Under the pieces are notes generated by a model. It was not told where the DNA came from. It worked only from the letters and a program-made list of their open reading frames with translations, and searched no databases. A stretch of DNA of 64,000 nt from Chionoecetes opilio. Lineage: Eukaryota > Arthropoda > Malacostraca > Decapoda > Majidae. How positions within the stretch are numbered: the stretch's first letter is position 1; the number at the start of each line of letters is the position of its first letter. Below are positions 12,395 to 64,000 of the stretch, piece by piece. The stretch lies in NCBI GenBank assembly GCA_016584305.1, contig JACEEZ010022702.1:32501-96500 (forward strand). Direction: 5' to 3'. The position numbers were made by a program, and so were the translations under genes.

Positions 12395-13564
12395 ACCATT
12401 GAGGTCGCGTCGCCTCGCCCACCCTACGACGCCACTCCCGGGGGTCACCACGCAGGCTCCTTTCCCATACCATACCAAGCAACTCTCGACAAAAAACATC
12501 AACTTGTCCCATCACGAGCCTTGTGGCCTCCTCCACGCCGGATTGTATCTGAGATATCTCTTACAGATACAACCCGATGGGAAGGATCGGTTTCAGGGTA
12601 GCGTGCCACATGCCCATATAGCCGAAGTTGGCGCTGACAGACTATGCAGGTAATAAGGCTTGATTCAGTCTCGCAGTGCAATCGCTGATTTGACACGTAA
12701 TCATCCCAGCGATAAACCATGATTCTGCGGACATTTTTTACCAAAGGCATTGATTCGCCTCTTCAAGTCGCTATTTAGTGCATGAACAGACTGTACTATT
12801 TCATCTAGTAAGCCTCCAAACACCTGGACCTTGGTCTTGAGCCAGGAGACCTCAAGTCCCAAAGGCTTTGCCTCCTCGTGCAGCGCCTCAAGAGACATGA
12901 CCAGGACCTCCAGCGACTAAGCAAAGATTACTGCATCATCGGCAAAAACAAGATCAGTGATCTTTGTTTTCTGAGGGATGCTCCACAATCACTTTGATCT
13001 ACAACTTTGCCCAATACCCAGTCCATACAAGTGTTGAAAAGTGATGGGGCAAGGATGCACCCTTGCCTCACTCTTGTATTCACAGGAAAGAAGCTGGATA
13101 CACCTGCCCCACACTTCACAGCACTCAGTCCCAGAGTACAGGCCAGTCATCAAACCAATAGTCCTTGCAGGAATCCTGCGAAGTCGCAGAAGATCCCAGA
13201 ATGAATCACGATGCACTGAGTCAAACGCCTTCTTGAGATCAACATAGGCTGCAAGCATCCCCTGTCGAAACTCAGCGTCAGCGTTCCACCAGGACACAAA
13301 ATGCTACGATACGGTCTGTTGTTGACTTACCAGGCGTGAACCCAGACTGCTGAGGTCTCTGATGATTCAGCAGATGACTACGGATCCATGTCAGCAATAG
13401 ATGGGCAGGCAAGCACCTTGCCTGGCACTGACCAGTGTAATAATACCATGGTAATTGTTGCTGTCCTGACAATCTCTTTTCCAGATAGGGACGACCAGCC
13501 CCCTTTTTCAGCCAGTCTTTTTGGGTTACCATTATAGGGGGCTTAGTTACTGGGGATCTTTTTT
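12395..13564 (-). pseudogene. Broken non-LTR retrotransposon reverse transcriptase
   Basis: Minus-strand fragments in order: QSGFTPGKSTTDRIVAF (about 13340), YVDLKKAFDSVHRDSFW, RQGCILAPSLFNTCMDWVLG, LEALHEEAKPLGLEVSWLKT, then RQLRLYGHVARYPE and EWRRRVGEATRPQW near 12400. Frameshifts separate them, and the stretch between SVHA and LNSDLKRRINAFGKKC is missing (internal deletion). It is an RTE-like or related LINE of a type common in decapod genomes, and not functional. The DD catalytic box is disrupted (FLPMM). Confidence 0.85.
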
Positions 13565-13833
13565 GGATTCCTAACATTGGGGTCATTTCTGTACACAGCA
13601 TCCCATGTCCTCTGTTCCGATGTGTGCACGATGCCGACACCCGTTTTTGTGAGGGACATGGAGATTGACAGTCCTCAAGTATGGCTCTACTTTTACTGTG
13701 GTGCCATACTTGAGGACGGGAATCAATCACCAAGTCCCTCCCTCACAAGAAAGGGTGTCGGCATGGTGCACTCATCGGGACGGAGGACATGGGATACTGT
13801 GTACAAAAATCATCACCCCAATGCTAGGAATCC
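13565..13833. repeat. Inverted duplication at the LINE fragment's 5' side
   Basis: Arms 13565-13685 and 13702-13833 are reverse complements apart from scattered changes and small indels (GGATTCCTAACATTGGGG against CCCCAATGCTAGGAATCC; CCTCAAGTATGGC against GCCATACTTGAGG), with a 16-base loop. Confidence 0.85.
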
Positions 13834-14638
13834 TTTTCTTCCTTTGTATCACTAACACTTCCCTCCCATATTAAAACAGTCTTTTTTGCTCAGGGGCATG
13901 GAAGGAAGGACGAGGAAGAAGGTAGAGGCAGCGCACATTACGACAGCCGAGACAACCCATCACAGGGAAGGATTGGTCAGCCTGTCTTGTGTTGCAGCCG
14001 GGGCAGTCGTGGCATCATCTTGGAAGCTACCAGTGGCGGAACATAGGGGGGCACTCGGGGGGAACAGGTAAATATGGGGGACACCATATATATGGGGTGT
14101 AAAAATGGGGGGGCACAGGTATATATATATATATCTCTGTCTGTCTTATTCTCCCTGAAGAAGACTGGTGTCAAAATATTAAGAGGAATAAAGTATTACT
14201 GCTTCATCCTGTTCCTGCTCCACAACCTCCATGAATTGTCTCATTATAGGTAGATACATAAACCAGCCTACCAGAGACTAATGAAATATGCACTCATTTA
14301 ACTGGTAACAAGTCTGTCTATGATTGATGAGCGAGTATACACACACACACATACACACAAAGCCATTCATACTTTCCCATCTTCTCCTTAATTTTGATGA
14401 TTAGAGCATAATGCCCACAAGAACCATAATCTTGTGCACCAACACTGATGCAGATTGAACACACGCACTCACCCACACACACACACCTACGCATAAACAC
14501 AAGGAAATATACAACTGTACACGCACACATACACACACCCACACAGATATTATAGACGTGCATGCCCTCTCTATGACACAGGGATCACAGAGGGAAGCAC
14601 TAATACTTAGGCATGTTTCCTCACACTGGTCCGGGCGC

Positions 14639-56062
<41,424 letters not shown>

Positions 56063-56624
56063 TTTGGTGTCCAGGAAGGTCCAATTATTAGGGTTATAAG
56101 CTACATGTCCTTTGCTGTCTGTCTACCTTCCCACTCGGTTATTTGTAACTAAAAGGTCAACATGTCTGGAACTTGTTGTGTCTGGTAAAACAAAACAACA
56201 TTGGAAATACTCTTATAAACACTTAAACTCTCTTATAAATATTCCAATACTCTTACAATTTATGTTTCTAGTATTGGATTCTATTAGTGTACTAGACTTG
56301 AGGTGTCTATAGAATGCATGGCCGCAATACGCACGGCTAGACAGTCTTCAATATCCTTCCGCATGTTGCACGTTTCTACTTCACATGATCAGTCAATATA
56401 TTAATTCATCATGCAATACAAAGACGTAGTAGTTGCAGTAGTATGAGTTTCGATATTCTTAATGGTATCCCTTAATTTAAATGTCTTCTGCTACCTACGT
56501 GCAAGTTTTTTTTATTCATACTTTTCATCTTGTATTTCTTTTACTCAATTTTTTAATGTTTTCCATTTCAACTATGCTCTATAACTCCTATTTCCTCACT
56601 TATCAAACCTACGAAGTGTTTTAA

Positions 56625-56985
56625 TTAAAGGCCTCTTCCATTTGCGACATTTCAGGAACCAGTTCACGGAACCCAAGAATTTAATTCAGGCGTTCCATTT
56701 GCGCACGAAAACCTGGGTCCGAGGCGACGCGCGTAGCGACTCAGCAAAACCCTTGAACTTTCTCTACCCACATTAGGAGGTCGGTAGCCTGGGTAGAGTT
56801 TTCAGTTCATAACAAACAATGGCAGCCCTGGGCCCTATTTCTCTTATCGTGAAGGGTTTTCCGCATGCACGAGTCGGAGAGGATGTCAGACAGTTCTACA
56901 AGGGGCACTGGTAGAGGAAAGCGGTCCCGCGATCTTAAACTTGATATGATCCCTTCACATCACAGCTGAGTTACCATTTTTTTAA

Positions 56986-57050
<65 letters not shown>

Positions 57051-57217
57051 CTCTTGTTATCTCTCTCTCTCTCTCTCTCTCTTAAATTGCCTTGCCAGCT
57101 GAGTATGTTTGTAAACAAAAAACGGGGTTTTTGCGTTCCATTTGTGACACGCGAACCCAACCCTGAACTGAAAGAACTGGTTCATGCAACTTGGGCACAA
57201 ATGGAAGAGGTCTTTAT
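56625..57217. mobile_element. Foldback-type MITE upstream of babo
   Basis: Inverted ends TTAAAGGCCTCTTCCATTTG with GAACCAGTTC inside, matched by GAACTGGTTC and CAAATGGAAGAGGTCTTTAT. GCGTTCCATTTG occurs in both halves. (CT)n tracts interrupt the right half (56989-57080). Confidence 0.72.
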
Positions 57218-57409
57218 GCATCAATACACCCTCATCAGGCCAACTCTTCAAATACTGCTATCTCTGCACCATTACTATCTGTATCTTCTCTTTTTTTTGT
57301 GTGCCTATTGTTGAAAGATTGCTACCAGTACTACTTCTTATCCAGCTTTCACATGTTTCCATGGCAACCGTTAGACGCAAGACTTGCTTTGTCTTGAGTT
57401 GTCAGGTTC

Positions 57410-57895
57410 TGTTGCCATTCTGTTTAGTCAGGTTATCTTAAGTTGTCATTCTGTCTTGAGTTGTCATTCTGTCTTGAGTTGTCATTCAATTCTGTCTTGA
57501 GTTGTCATTCTTGAGTTGTCATTGTGTTTTGAGTTCACATTCTCTCTTGCCATTCTGTCGTGTGTTGTCATTCTGTCTTGAGTTGTCATTCTTGAATTGT
57601 CATTCTGTCTTGAGTTGTCATTCCGTCTAAAGTTGTCTTTGTGTCTTTGAGTTCACATTCTCTCTTGTCATTCTGTCTTGAATTGTCATTCTGTCTTGAG
57701 TTGTCATTCTGTCTTGAGTTGTCATTCTGTCTTGAGTTGTCATTCTGTCTTGAGTTGCCATTTTGTCACGAGTTTTCATTCTGTCTTGAGTTGTCATTCT
57801 GTCTTGAGTTGTCATTATGTCTTTGAGTTCACATTCTCTCTTGTCATTCTGTCTTGAGTTGTCATTCTGTCTTGAGTTGTCATTCTGTTGTAGTA
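57410..57895. repeat. 18-bp minisatellite (TGTCTTGAGTTGTCATTC)
   Basis: About 24 units with a higher-order pattern: blocks of TGTCTTGAGTTGTCATTC end in TTTGAGTTCACATTCTCTCT three times (57535, 57650, 57825). Confidence 0.93.
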
Positions 57896-57974
57896 TTCAC
57901 TTAGCTAAACACAGGTTACACCAAACACTAAGTTCGCACACAAGTTTATTGAGATGGTAAGATGTCCTAGAATA

Positions 57975-58620
57975 CACCAGCCTCCTCGTGGCGGGTGATC
58001 TTAACGCCCACCACCCCATTCTGCAGTCAGTGTCGGCAACAAACCTGACGGGTCGTCACCTAGCAGTGTTGCTGGAGGAGGTCCCTCACATCCGTCTCCT
58101 CAACACCGGGGAGCCCACCCACGTCCGGGAGGGGCGACTGGACCTCACCTTGGTGTCGGGTGACCTGGCGGCCGGCGCATCTTGGCAGGTGCACCCCACG
58201 CTCACCAGCGACCACTACGCCACCCTCACCACTCTCACGGCGGCGCCGCCGGTCCCGCCACGCCCCCCATCGCGTTGGAACATCAAGAGGGCGGACTGGG
58301 GCAAGTTTCAAGCTTCCCTTGACTAGTGGTGGGTCACTTATGAGCCACCCGGCGACCTGCACCAACAGGAGAGGGACCTCACGGCAGCCCTTCAGAGGGC
58401 AGCCGACGCAGCCATTCCTAAGTTCTCTCCGGGCCGCCGCCACCGCCCCGACTGGTGGTTCTACAACGAGGACGTAAGGGAGCACAAACACCGAGTCAAC
58501 CTGCACAGGAAGCTGTATAAACGGCGGCCCAACCCCACCAACCTGCGGCTGATGCAGGATGTGGTGACTCGCGCTCGGCAGGTGTCTCAGCGGGCCAGGG
58601 GCCAGATCCAGCAAAAAAGC
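57975..58620 (+). pseudogene. Jockey-type LINE endonuclease fragment
   Basis: Plus strand reads LLVAGDLNAHHPILQSVS, then GRLDLTLVSGDL and TLTSDHYATLTTL (EN motifs GDLNAHH and SDHY), a PPSRWNIKRADWGKFQ linker, a stop at 58324, then after the stop EDVREHKHRVNLHRKLYKRR and QDVVTRARQVSQRARGQIQQ. GC content is much higher than the surroundings, suggesting a recent insertion. RT is missing. Confidence 0.85.
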
Positions 58621-59205
58621 GTAAGTCAAGCGGCGTAAGTATGGCGTAAATGCTACTCCGGCGCAACCCTCGGCCCCCCCCCCCCTGCGCCGAGGCTGTT
58701 TGAATAATCCGCTGAAGATAGACTTACGCCTGGCGCAAGGAGGAGTATCTCGGAGTATCTCCACAGAGACAGCTGATTGGCTGGTGAATACAATGACGTC
58801 ATCCTCGCTAATAGCGAATCACAGCAGTGTTTATATTATCTATTCAGATCTATCAGCCACAAGGCTGCCACGAGATAAATAGTACGTGTTTACAAACATT
58901 AATCAGCTGATTACTCAGAGTCAGCTGGCCTCTGGCTTGACACAACAAATCGATGTATCATGTCATCTTGATTAACCTAACAATTCAGGGATTAAAAGGG
59001 GCAGACATCATGGTTGACCATATAATCATATAATTCTAGGGCGTTAAGAGGCACATTCTGAGTGACCTAATCGTATGATTCAGGGATAATGAGAACGGTA
59101 TCTGGTACTCTCGTCTACCGAAATTCTCGTCCGGGCACAATCCGGGAACTCTCGCCGCAGGTAATGGTTAGGTTAGTAGGATATTAAGGGAAAGATACCG
59201 GTAAA

Positions 59206-60185
59206 AATGAACGAGGACTGCGCGGTCATTTTCTGAGACACTGACAAATTTTTCCTTGGGTAAAATTAGTGCTTTTGATAAAAATGGACGAGGACTGCGC
59301 AGTCATTTTCTGAAACACTGACTAGATTTTCCTTGCCTAAAATTAGTGCTTTTGGTAAAAATGGACGAGGACTGCGCGGTCATTTTCTGAGACACTGACT
59401 AGTTTTTCCGGTAAATTTCTAGTGTTTACCCATACTCTCCCACTTCCCCCAAACAAGTTAGGGACCTGTGGGAATGCGGGGTTTTCGGGTGGGGAGCAAA
59501 TAATGCGTCGGAGACACGTAATTTAAGAATTGTGTAGGGGGGACAAACTCCCTAGATCTAAGGTAATTTCCTTATATCTAGAGAAATTTGCCTAACCAAA
59601 ATTAACCTAACCTAGCGGGGGGCTTGACCCACCGATAACCTAACCTAACCTAACCTAAATCTAACCAAATATAACCTAACCTAACCAGATCTAACCTAAC
59701 CTAACCAAATATAACCTACCCTAACCTAACCATATATAACCTAACCTAACCTCCTAGCGGGGGGTTGGGGCGGTTCTCGACACTTCGGTCATCATTCTGT
59801 GAGGATCGTCAAGTTTACACATCTCTGGACTCAGAAGAAATCCAATGAATTTTCCCTAAATCTAGGGTTTTTTTTCAACACCCCTAACTCAGAAACTATG
59901 TGGTTGCGACGCGACGTGGTTGTGGTTTTGTACCCCAGCCAAATATTCCGCATTCCCCCAGGTCCCCAAGCTTGTTTTGTGGGAGAGGGGGAGTATGGGC
60001 AAACACTAGAATAAAACCGTTTTTCCTTGCCTATAATTAATGCTTGTGGTCAAAATGGACGAGGACTGCGCGGTCATTTTCTGAGACATTAACTTTTTTT
60101 GCCTTGCCTAAAATTTGTGCTTTTGGTCAAAATGGACAAGGACTGGGCGGTCAATTTCTCAGACACCGACTTTTTTTGCCTAAAA
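59206..60185. repeat. Dispersed ~75-bp repeat AATGGACGAGGACTGCGCGG
   Basis: Three tandem units at 59206-59410 and two at about 60053-60180 of AATGGACGAGGACTGCGCGG-TCATTTTCTGAGACACTGAC followed by TTTTCCTTGCCTAAAATTAG. CCTAA-type tracts (59606-59750) lie between the two groups. Confidence 0.88.
59606..59752. repeat. CCTAA (TTAGG-type) array
   Basis: CCTAACCTAACC runs interleaved with CCAAATATAACCTAACC and CCAGATCTAACCTAACC variants. Confidence 0.88.
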
Positions 60186-60189
60186 TTTG

Positions 60190-61561
60190 TGTTTTTTCAG
60201 ATGGATAGAACCAAATCTAACCTCCTAACGTGAGGGCTCCGCCCCCCTCGACCCCCCGGCGAGATTATGAACCTAACCTAACCTCCTATATGGTTGGGGG
60301 GCCTCTGGAAGGGGAGGTTGTGTCTGTATGAGTATTAGTCTAAGACAACTATATAATTTCTACAATATGTATATAAGTTTTAAAGGTTACGCGGAAGTGC
60401 ATTAATACTGTACAGTATACTAAACAAAAAATAATATAGAAAACGCATGTGGTAACGGCGGTAGTGACCGCGCAGTTATCGTCCATTATAACTGAAACAC
60501 CAACCGAGAAGTCTTGCCGACATAAAAGATTTCGGCGAGTTCCACTTGTAATAGGTGCAAATGGAAGAATAAAAGGTATTTCGTTATTGGACAAGTTTTT
60601 CGCTTGTCCCAAAATAATTTAAAACTACACTTTAATACAATACATGGTCATTGGTTACGTAGCATGTCAAAACCCCAGACTCCCCCAATCACTAAACTAA
60701 CCTCGGCTAAACTAACGCCCGATATTTGGTCCCTGAATTCACAAACACGGGTAAAAGCTGTTTAAATATATAGATTGGGTACTGTTATGTTAATATATAA
60801 ACTTATAACTGTCACTTAATAGGAACTCTCGCCGACGTAAAAAAATGGAACATTCTTCGACGGTGGCGAGCATTCCTTCCGTTCGGGGACAATTCCAGGT
60901 ACTGTACCATTAAAGGCTAGCAAACGTGACCTAACTACCATTCAGGGGCAATGAGGGTCAAGCGTCCCGAGTGACCTAACCATTGTGCAAAGTCACTGAG
61001 GGGCAGGCATCAGAACAAAAGTTTCATTCTCAAAAACGTCCAAATACGATATAGTGAAACAACATTAATCTAGTTGTGGGATGCCAGCCTCGCCTCGTCC
61101 CACAACAATTCTGCTCACAGGACTCCGCTAGTGGTCTAAAAAACCGGTGCTGCCCAACAACGAACTAATACAACAAAAACACCGAAGGCAGTCCCTACGG
61201 CCGAGGCGGCCTCCCTACCACGGCTTGTATCTCCTAAACATTTGTAAACACACGCTGCTGCCGGCTACCAATAGGCTTATATTTCAATCCTTACCTCGGT
61301 GGTAACGTCTATTAGGAATGATAAAAGGCGTTTTATTTATATATATGAGATACGCCGGGGCTACACCTCCTCGATGAAGTGGTGTAAATCTACGCCATAA
61401 TATTGGCCCTGTGACGTCACGGAAATAGAGTAAGTACGCTTGCTGGGTCCAGACAGGGAGGGCGGGCGCAGACTTGCGCCTAGGCGTAAAGTCTGGTCTT
61501 GTGACGTCATCGATTTGGCGCAGATGTAGCTTCTGATCCAAGAAGGTTTTCGAAAGAGGAG
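60190..61561. other. No supported gene
   Basis: Short CCTAA tract near 60265. GC-rich TTACGCC/GGCGCA motifs at 61350-61530 also occur at 58620-58740, suggesting one more dispersed repeat. No conserved open frame. Confidence 0.5.
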
Positions 61562-61814
61562 TGTGGTGAGTCACACCACACCTGGCTAATCCTCCAGTAG
61601 TCTCGACCTGACCCTCCTTCTTAATCTCGACCTCAGCCGTCAGGTGTCAGGTCTTGAGTATCGGGGCCCCCTTTATAAAGAGCCTCGTGCAGAGGCAGAG
61701 TTAGTTAGAGCTCAACCACTGTACCACACACAAGCTCTGTCCACAGTCTCCAATAAACCAACCATCAACCCTGGGTGTCTATTTATCAACCATGTAGGTG
61801 ACAAGGTCACTACA
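61562..61814 (+). mobile_element. LTR of a small LTR retrotransposon, copy 1
   Basis: TGTGGTGAGTCACACCACAC to GGTCACTACA (TG...CA). TATAAA at 61674-61679, a GCAGAGGCAGAGTTAGTTAG start-site region and AATAAA at 61752-61757 give a U3-R-U5 layout. 253 bases; shorter than copy 2 by a U3 difference. Confidence 0.82.
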
Positions 61815-62702
61815 GTTGGTGACCTACGGAGTGACAAGACACACCCAGGGGGGGGGCCTGCCCCTCGCCCCCCCATCACGCCTACCACGCCAGCGAGGCC
61901 CCTCGCCCGCCGCAGCCACCTCCTGCCGCGCTGCCACGCCGCCACGGGCGGCCTTCACCCCGCGTCCTGCCGCCACCACGCCGCCTACCACGGCTCACCA
62001 ACGCCCGCGGCCTGCACCTCCTGTCTCATGTCGCGCTACCCACAGCCACCTCGTGCCGCGCTGCCTGGGCTCACCACACGCCACCCGTCTTCCCAGCCCT
62101 GCCTCCTGGCGCCTCGGGCTACTCCTCACTCCTGCTGCCTCACGCTGCGTCCTGCTGCCTTCCGCTGCCTCCAGCAAGGCCCTGCAACGCACGGGCACCG
62201 CATCCCGCCGCCCGCCCTTGCCTCCTGCCGCCACGTGCTACTCCTCGTCCTCCGCTGACTCCTGCTCCCTGACGCTGCTTCCTGCTGCCTCACGCTGCGT
62301 CCTGCAGCCTTCCGCTGCCTCCAGCAAGGCCCTGCAACGCACGGGTACTGCATAGCAACACAAGCTATCTTGGGAGCCGATTGCCTTGGACACTTCGCTT
62401 TCCCACGAAGACACCTTGCATCGCAAGCCTCCCTCCAGATCTTGTGACAGCAATCACAGCAGCAGCGATCCTCGGCACCTCCTATCTAATCTTGCAGCTA
62501 CCGCTGCAACGTGAAGACTGGACAGCCGCCCTACCTGCATTCCCTTCCCCTCGGCACCTCCTATCTAATCTTGCAGCTACCGCTCCAACGTGAAGACTGG
62601 ACAGTTGCCCTACCTACATTACCTCGGCACTTGGCACCTCTGTTTTTTTTTCATAAGTTTTATATGTATAAATATTTTTTTTTTTTTGAGGAAGGAGAGT
62701 AC
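61815..62702 (+). mobile_element. Internal region of the small LTR element
   Basis: Starts GTTGGTGACCTACGGAGTGA, the position and form of a tRNA primer-binding site. It contains GC-rich proline/alanine-coding sequence and repeated GCAAGGCCCTGCAACGCACG blocks, and ends GAGGAAGGAGAG, a purine tract next to the second LTR. Only 888 bases and no gag-pol, so it is a TRIM-like nonautonomous element. Confidence 0.8.
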
Positions 62703-63013
62703 TGTGGTGAGTCACACCACACCTGGTTAATTACCCGTCAGGTCACGCCTCTCTTAATGTCTTCTCCTCGTTCTCGCCTCCCACTTTCCATAGCGACATC
62801 ACCTATGATCTCGCCGACTGCCCATTAAGGGATTAGGCGTCAGGTGTCAGGTCTTGAGTATCGGGGCCCCTTTATAAAGAGCCTCGTGCAGAGGCAGAGT
62901 TAGTTAGAGCTCAACCACTGTACCACACACAAGCTCTGTCCACAGTCTCCAATAAACCAACCATCAACCCTGGGTGTCTATTTATCAACCATGTAGGTGA
63001 CAAGGTCACTACA
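62703..63013 (+). mobile_element. LTR of the small LTR retrotransposon, copy 2
   Basis: TGTGGTGAGTCACACCACAC to GGTCACTACA, 311 bases. TATAAA at 62873-62878 and AATAAA at 62951-62956. From CAGGTGTCAGGTCTTGAGTA on it is nearly identical to copy 1. Confidence 0.85.
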
Positions 63014-64000
63014 GTTGGTGACCTACGGAGTGACAAGACACACCCAGGGGGGGGGCCTGCCCCTCGCCCCCCCATCACGCCTACCACGCCAGCGAGGCCC
63101 CTCGCCCGCCGCAGCCACCTCCTGCCGCGCTGCCACGCCGCCACGGGCGGCCTTCACCCCGCGTCCTGCCGCCACCACGCCGCCTACCACGGCTCACCAA
63201 CGCCCGCGGCCTGCACCTCCTGTCTCATGTCGCGCTACCCACAGCCACCTCGTGCCGCGCTGCCTGGGCTCACCACACGCCACCCGTCTTCCCAGCCCTG
63301 CCTCCTGGCGCCTCGGGCTACTCCTCGCTCCTGCTGCCTCACGCTGCGTCCTGCTGCCTTCCGCTGCCTCCAGCAAGGCCCTGCAACGCACGGGCACCGC
63401 ATCCCGCCGCCTGCCGTCCACGATGCCTGACGACGCCACGGCACGCTGCTCACCTCGGCCCAGCCCTGCCGCCACCCATCTCAGCGCACCCACACACGCC
63501 CTCCTACGGCTTGTGTCCCACGCCCTGCCACCCAGCCCTGCCGCCGCCCCTGCCGCCACCCCTGGTGCTGCCCCTCGCCGCCGTCACCGTCACCAGCGCC
63601 ACTAGCCGCCCACGCCCACGGTCCAGCATGCTGCCACGCTACGCCTGACGAAGCCATCTAAGGGCACCATCAGCCCAGTCTCCTGCCGCCAAAGTGCTAC
63701 TCCTCGCTCCTGCTGCCTCACGCTGCGTCCTGCTGCCTCCAGCAAGGCCCTGCAACGCACGGGTACCGCATCCCGCCACCCGCCCTTGCCTCCTGCCGCC
63801 ACGTGCTACTCCTCGTCCTCCGTGACTCCTGCTCCCTGACGCTGCTTCCTGCTGCCTCACGCTGCGTCCTGCAGCCTTCCGCTGCCTCCAGCACAGCCCT
63901 GCAACGCACGGGCACTGCATAGCAACACAAGCTATCTTGGGAGCCGATTGCCTTGGACACTTCGCTTTCCCACGAAGACACCTTGCATCGCAAGCCTCCC
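63014..64000 (+). mobile_element. Second internal region, runs off the window
   Basis: Again begins GTTGGTGACCTACGGAGTGA and matches 61815 on almost base for base to about 63410. It then carries an extra ~370-base GC-rich segment (CCACGATGCCTGACGACGCC onward) before rejoining the copy-1 sequence near 63690. No third LTR within the window. Confidence 0.82.

Noticed and set aside
61644..62355. Proline/alanine-rich open frames of about 200 codons
   Set aside because: They overlap in several frames across the LTR and interior of the small LTR element; GC-rich composition explains the openness, and no gag motif is visible.

Overview
This window is eukaryotic and almost certainly from a decapod crustacean, quite possibly a crab. 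The coding sequence is divided by introns of 0.5-9.6 kb with GT/AG borders. Simple repeats, mainly (TG)n, (GA)n and (GGAA)n, are dense. There are interstitial tracts of the arthropod telomere motif TTAGG, tRNA-derived SINEs, and several broken non-LTR retrotransposons. Species assignment is inference, because there is no species-level marker. No bacterial feature (operon, CRISPR, origin) is present.

One host gene dominates the window. A type I receptor serine/threonine kinase of the activin/TGF-beta class (ALK4/5/7 type, the baboon gene of insects) lies on the minus strand from an ATG at 56062 to a stop at 14639. I could join 14 coding exons by sequence and phase. They encode a signal peptide (exon 1), an acidic N-terminal linker (exon 2), the first half of the cysteine-rich ligand-binding domain (exon 3), two alternative versions of its second half (exons 4A and 4B), a transmembrane segment (exon 5), the GS box (exon 6) and the kinase (exons 7-13). 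Each transcript would use 13 exons, giving 566 aa with 4A or 538 aa with 4B. All junction phases agree, and the L45 loop reads DNKDNGTW, the form that selects Smad2/3-class effectors. The mutually exclusive ectodomain exons recall the ligand-selecting isoforms of insect baboon. A second notable point is a 42-bp minisatellite made from the end of exon 12 together with its splice donor.

Layout, left to right. 1-14.6 kb lies beyond the receptor's stop codon: purine-rich and GT arrays, a SINE, an hAT-like MITE, a 1.2-kb minisatellite and a broken LINE. 14.6-31.1 kb holds the transmembrane and kinase exons; their introns contain a 4.6-kb LINE interrupted by a decayed intronless gene copy, several foldback or Tigger-like MITEs and minisatellites. 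31.1-52.4 kb holds the long introns around alternative exons 4B and 4A, with a mariner remnant, a 1.2-kb minisatellite, piggyBac-like MITEs and a 1-kb Tc1-derived foldback. 52.4-56.1 kb holds exons 3, 2 and 1, with a palindrome enclosing TTAGG repeats in intron 1. 56.1-64 kb is upstream: a foldback MITE, a LINE endonuclease fragment, a family of GACGAGGACTGCGC repeats, and a tandem LTR-internal-LTR-internal array of a small LTR element that runs off the window end.

Apart from the receptor I see no convincing host protein gene. Most long open frames are translations of simple repeats or of transposon remnants.
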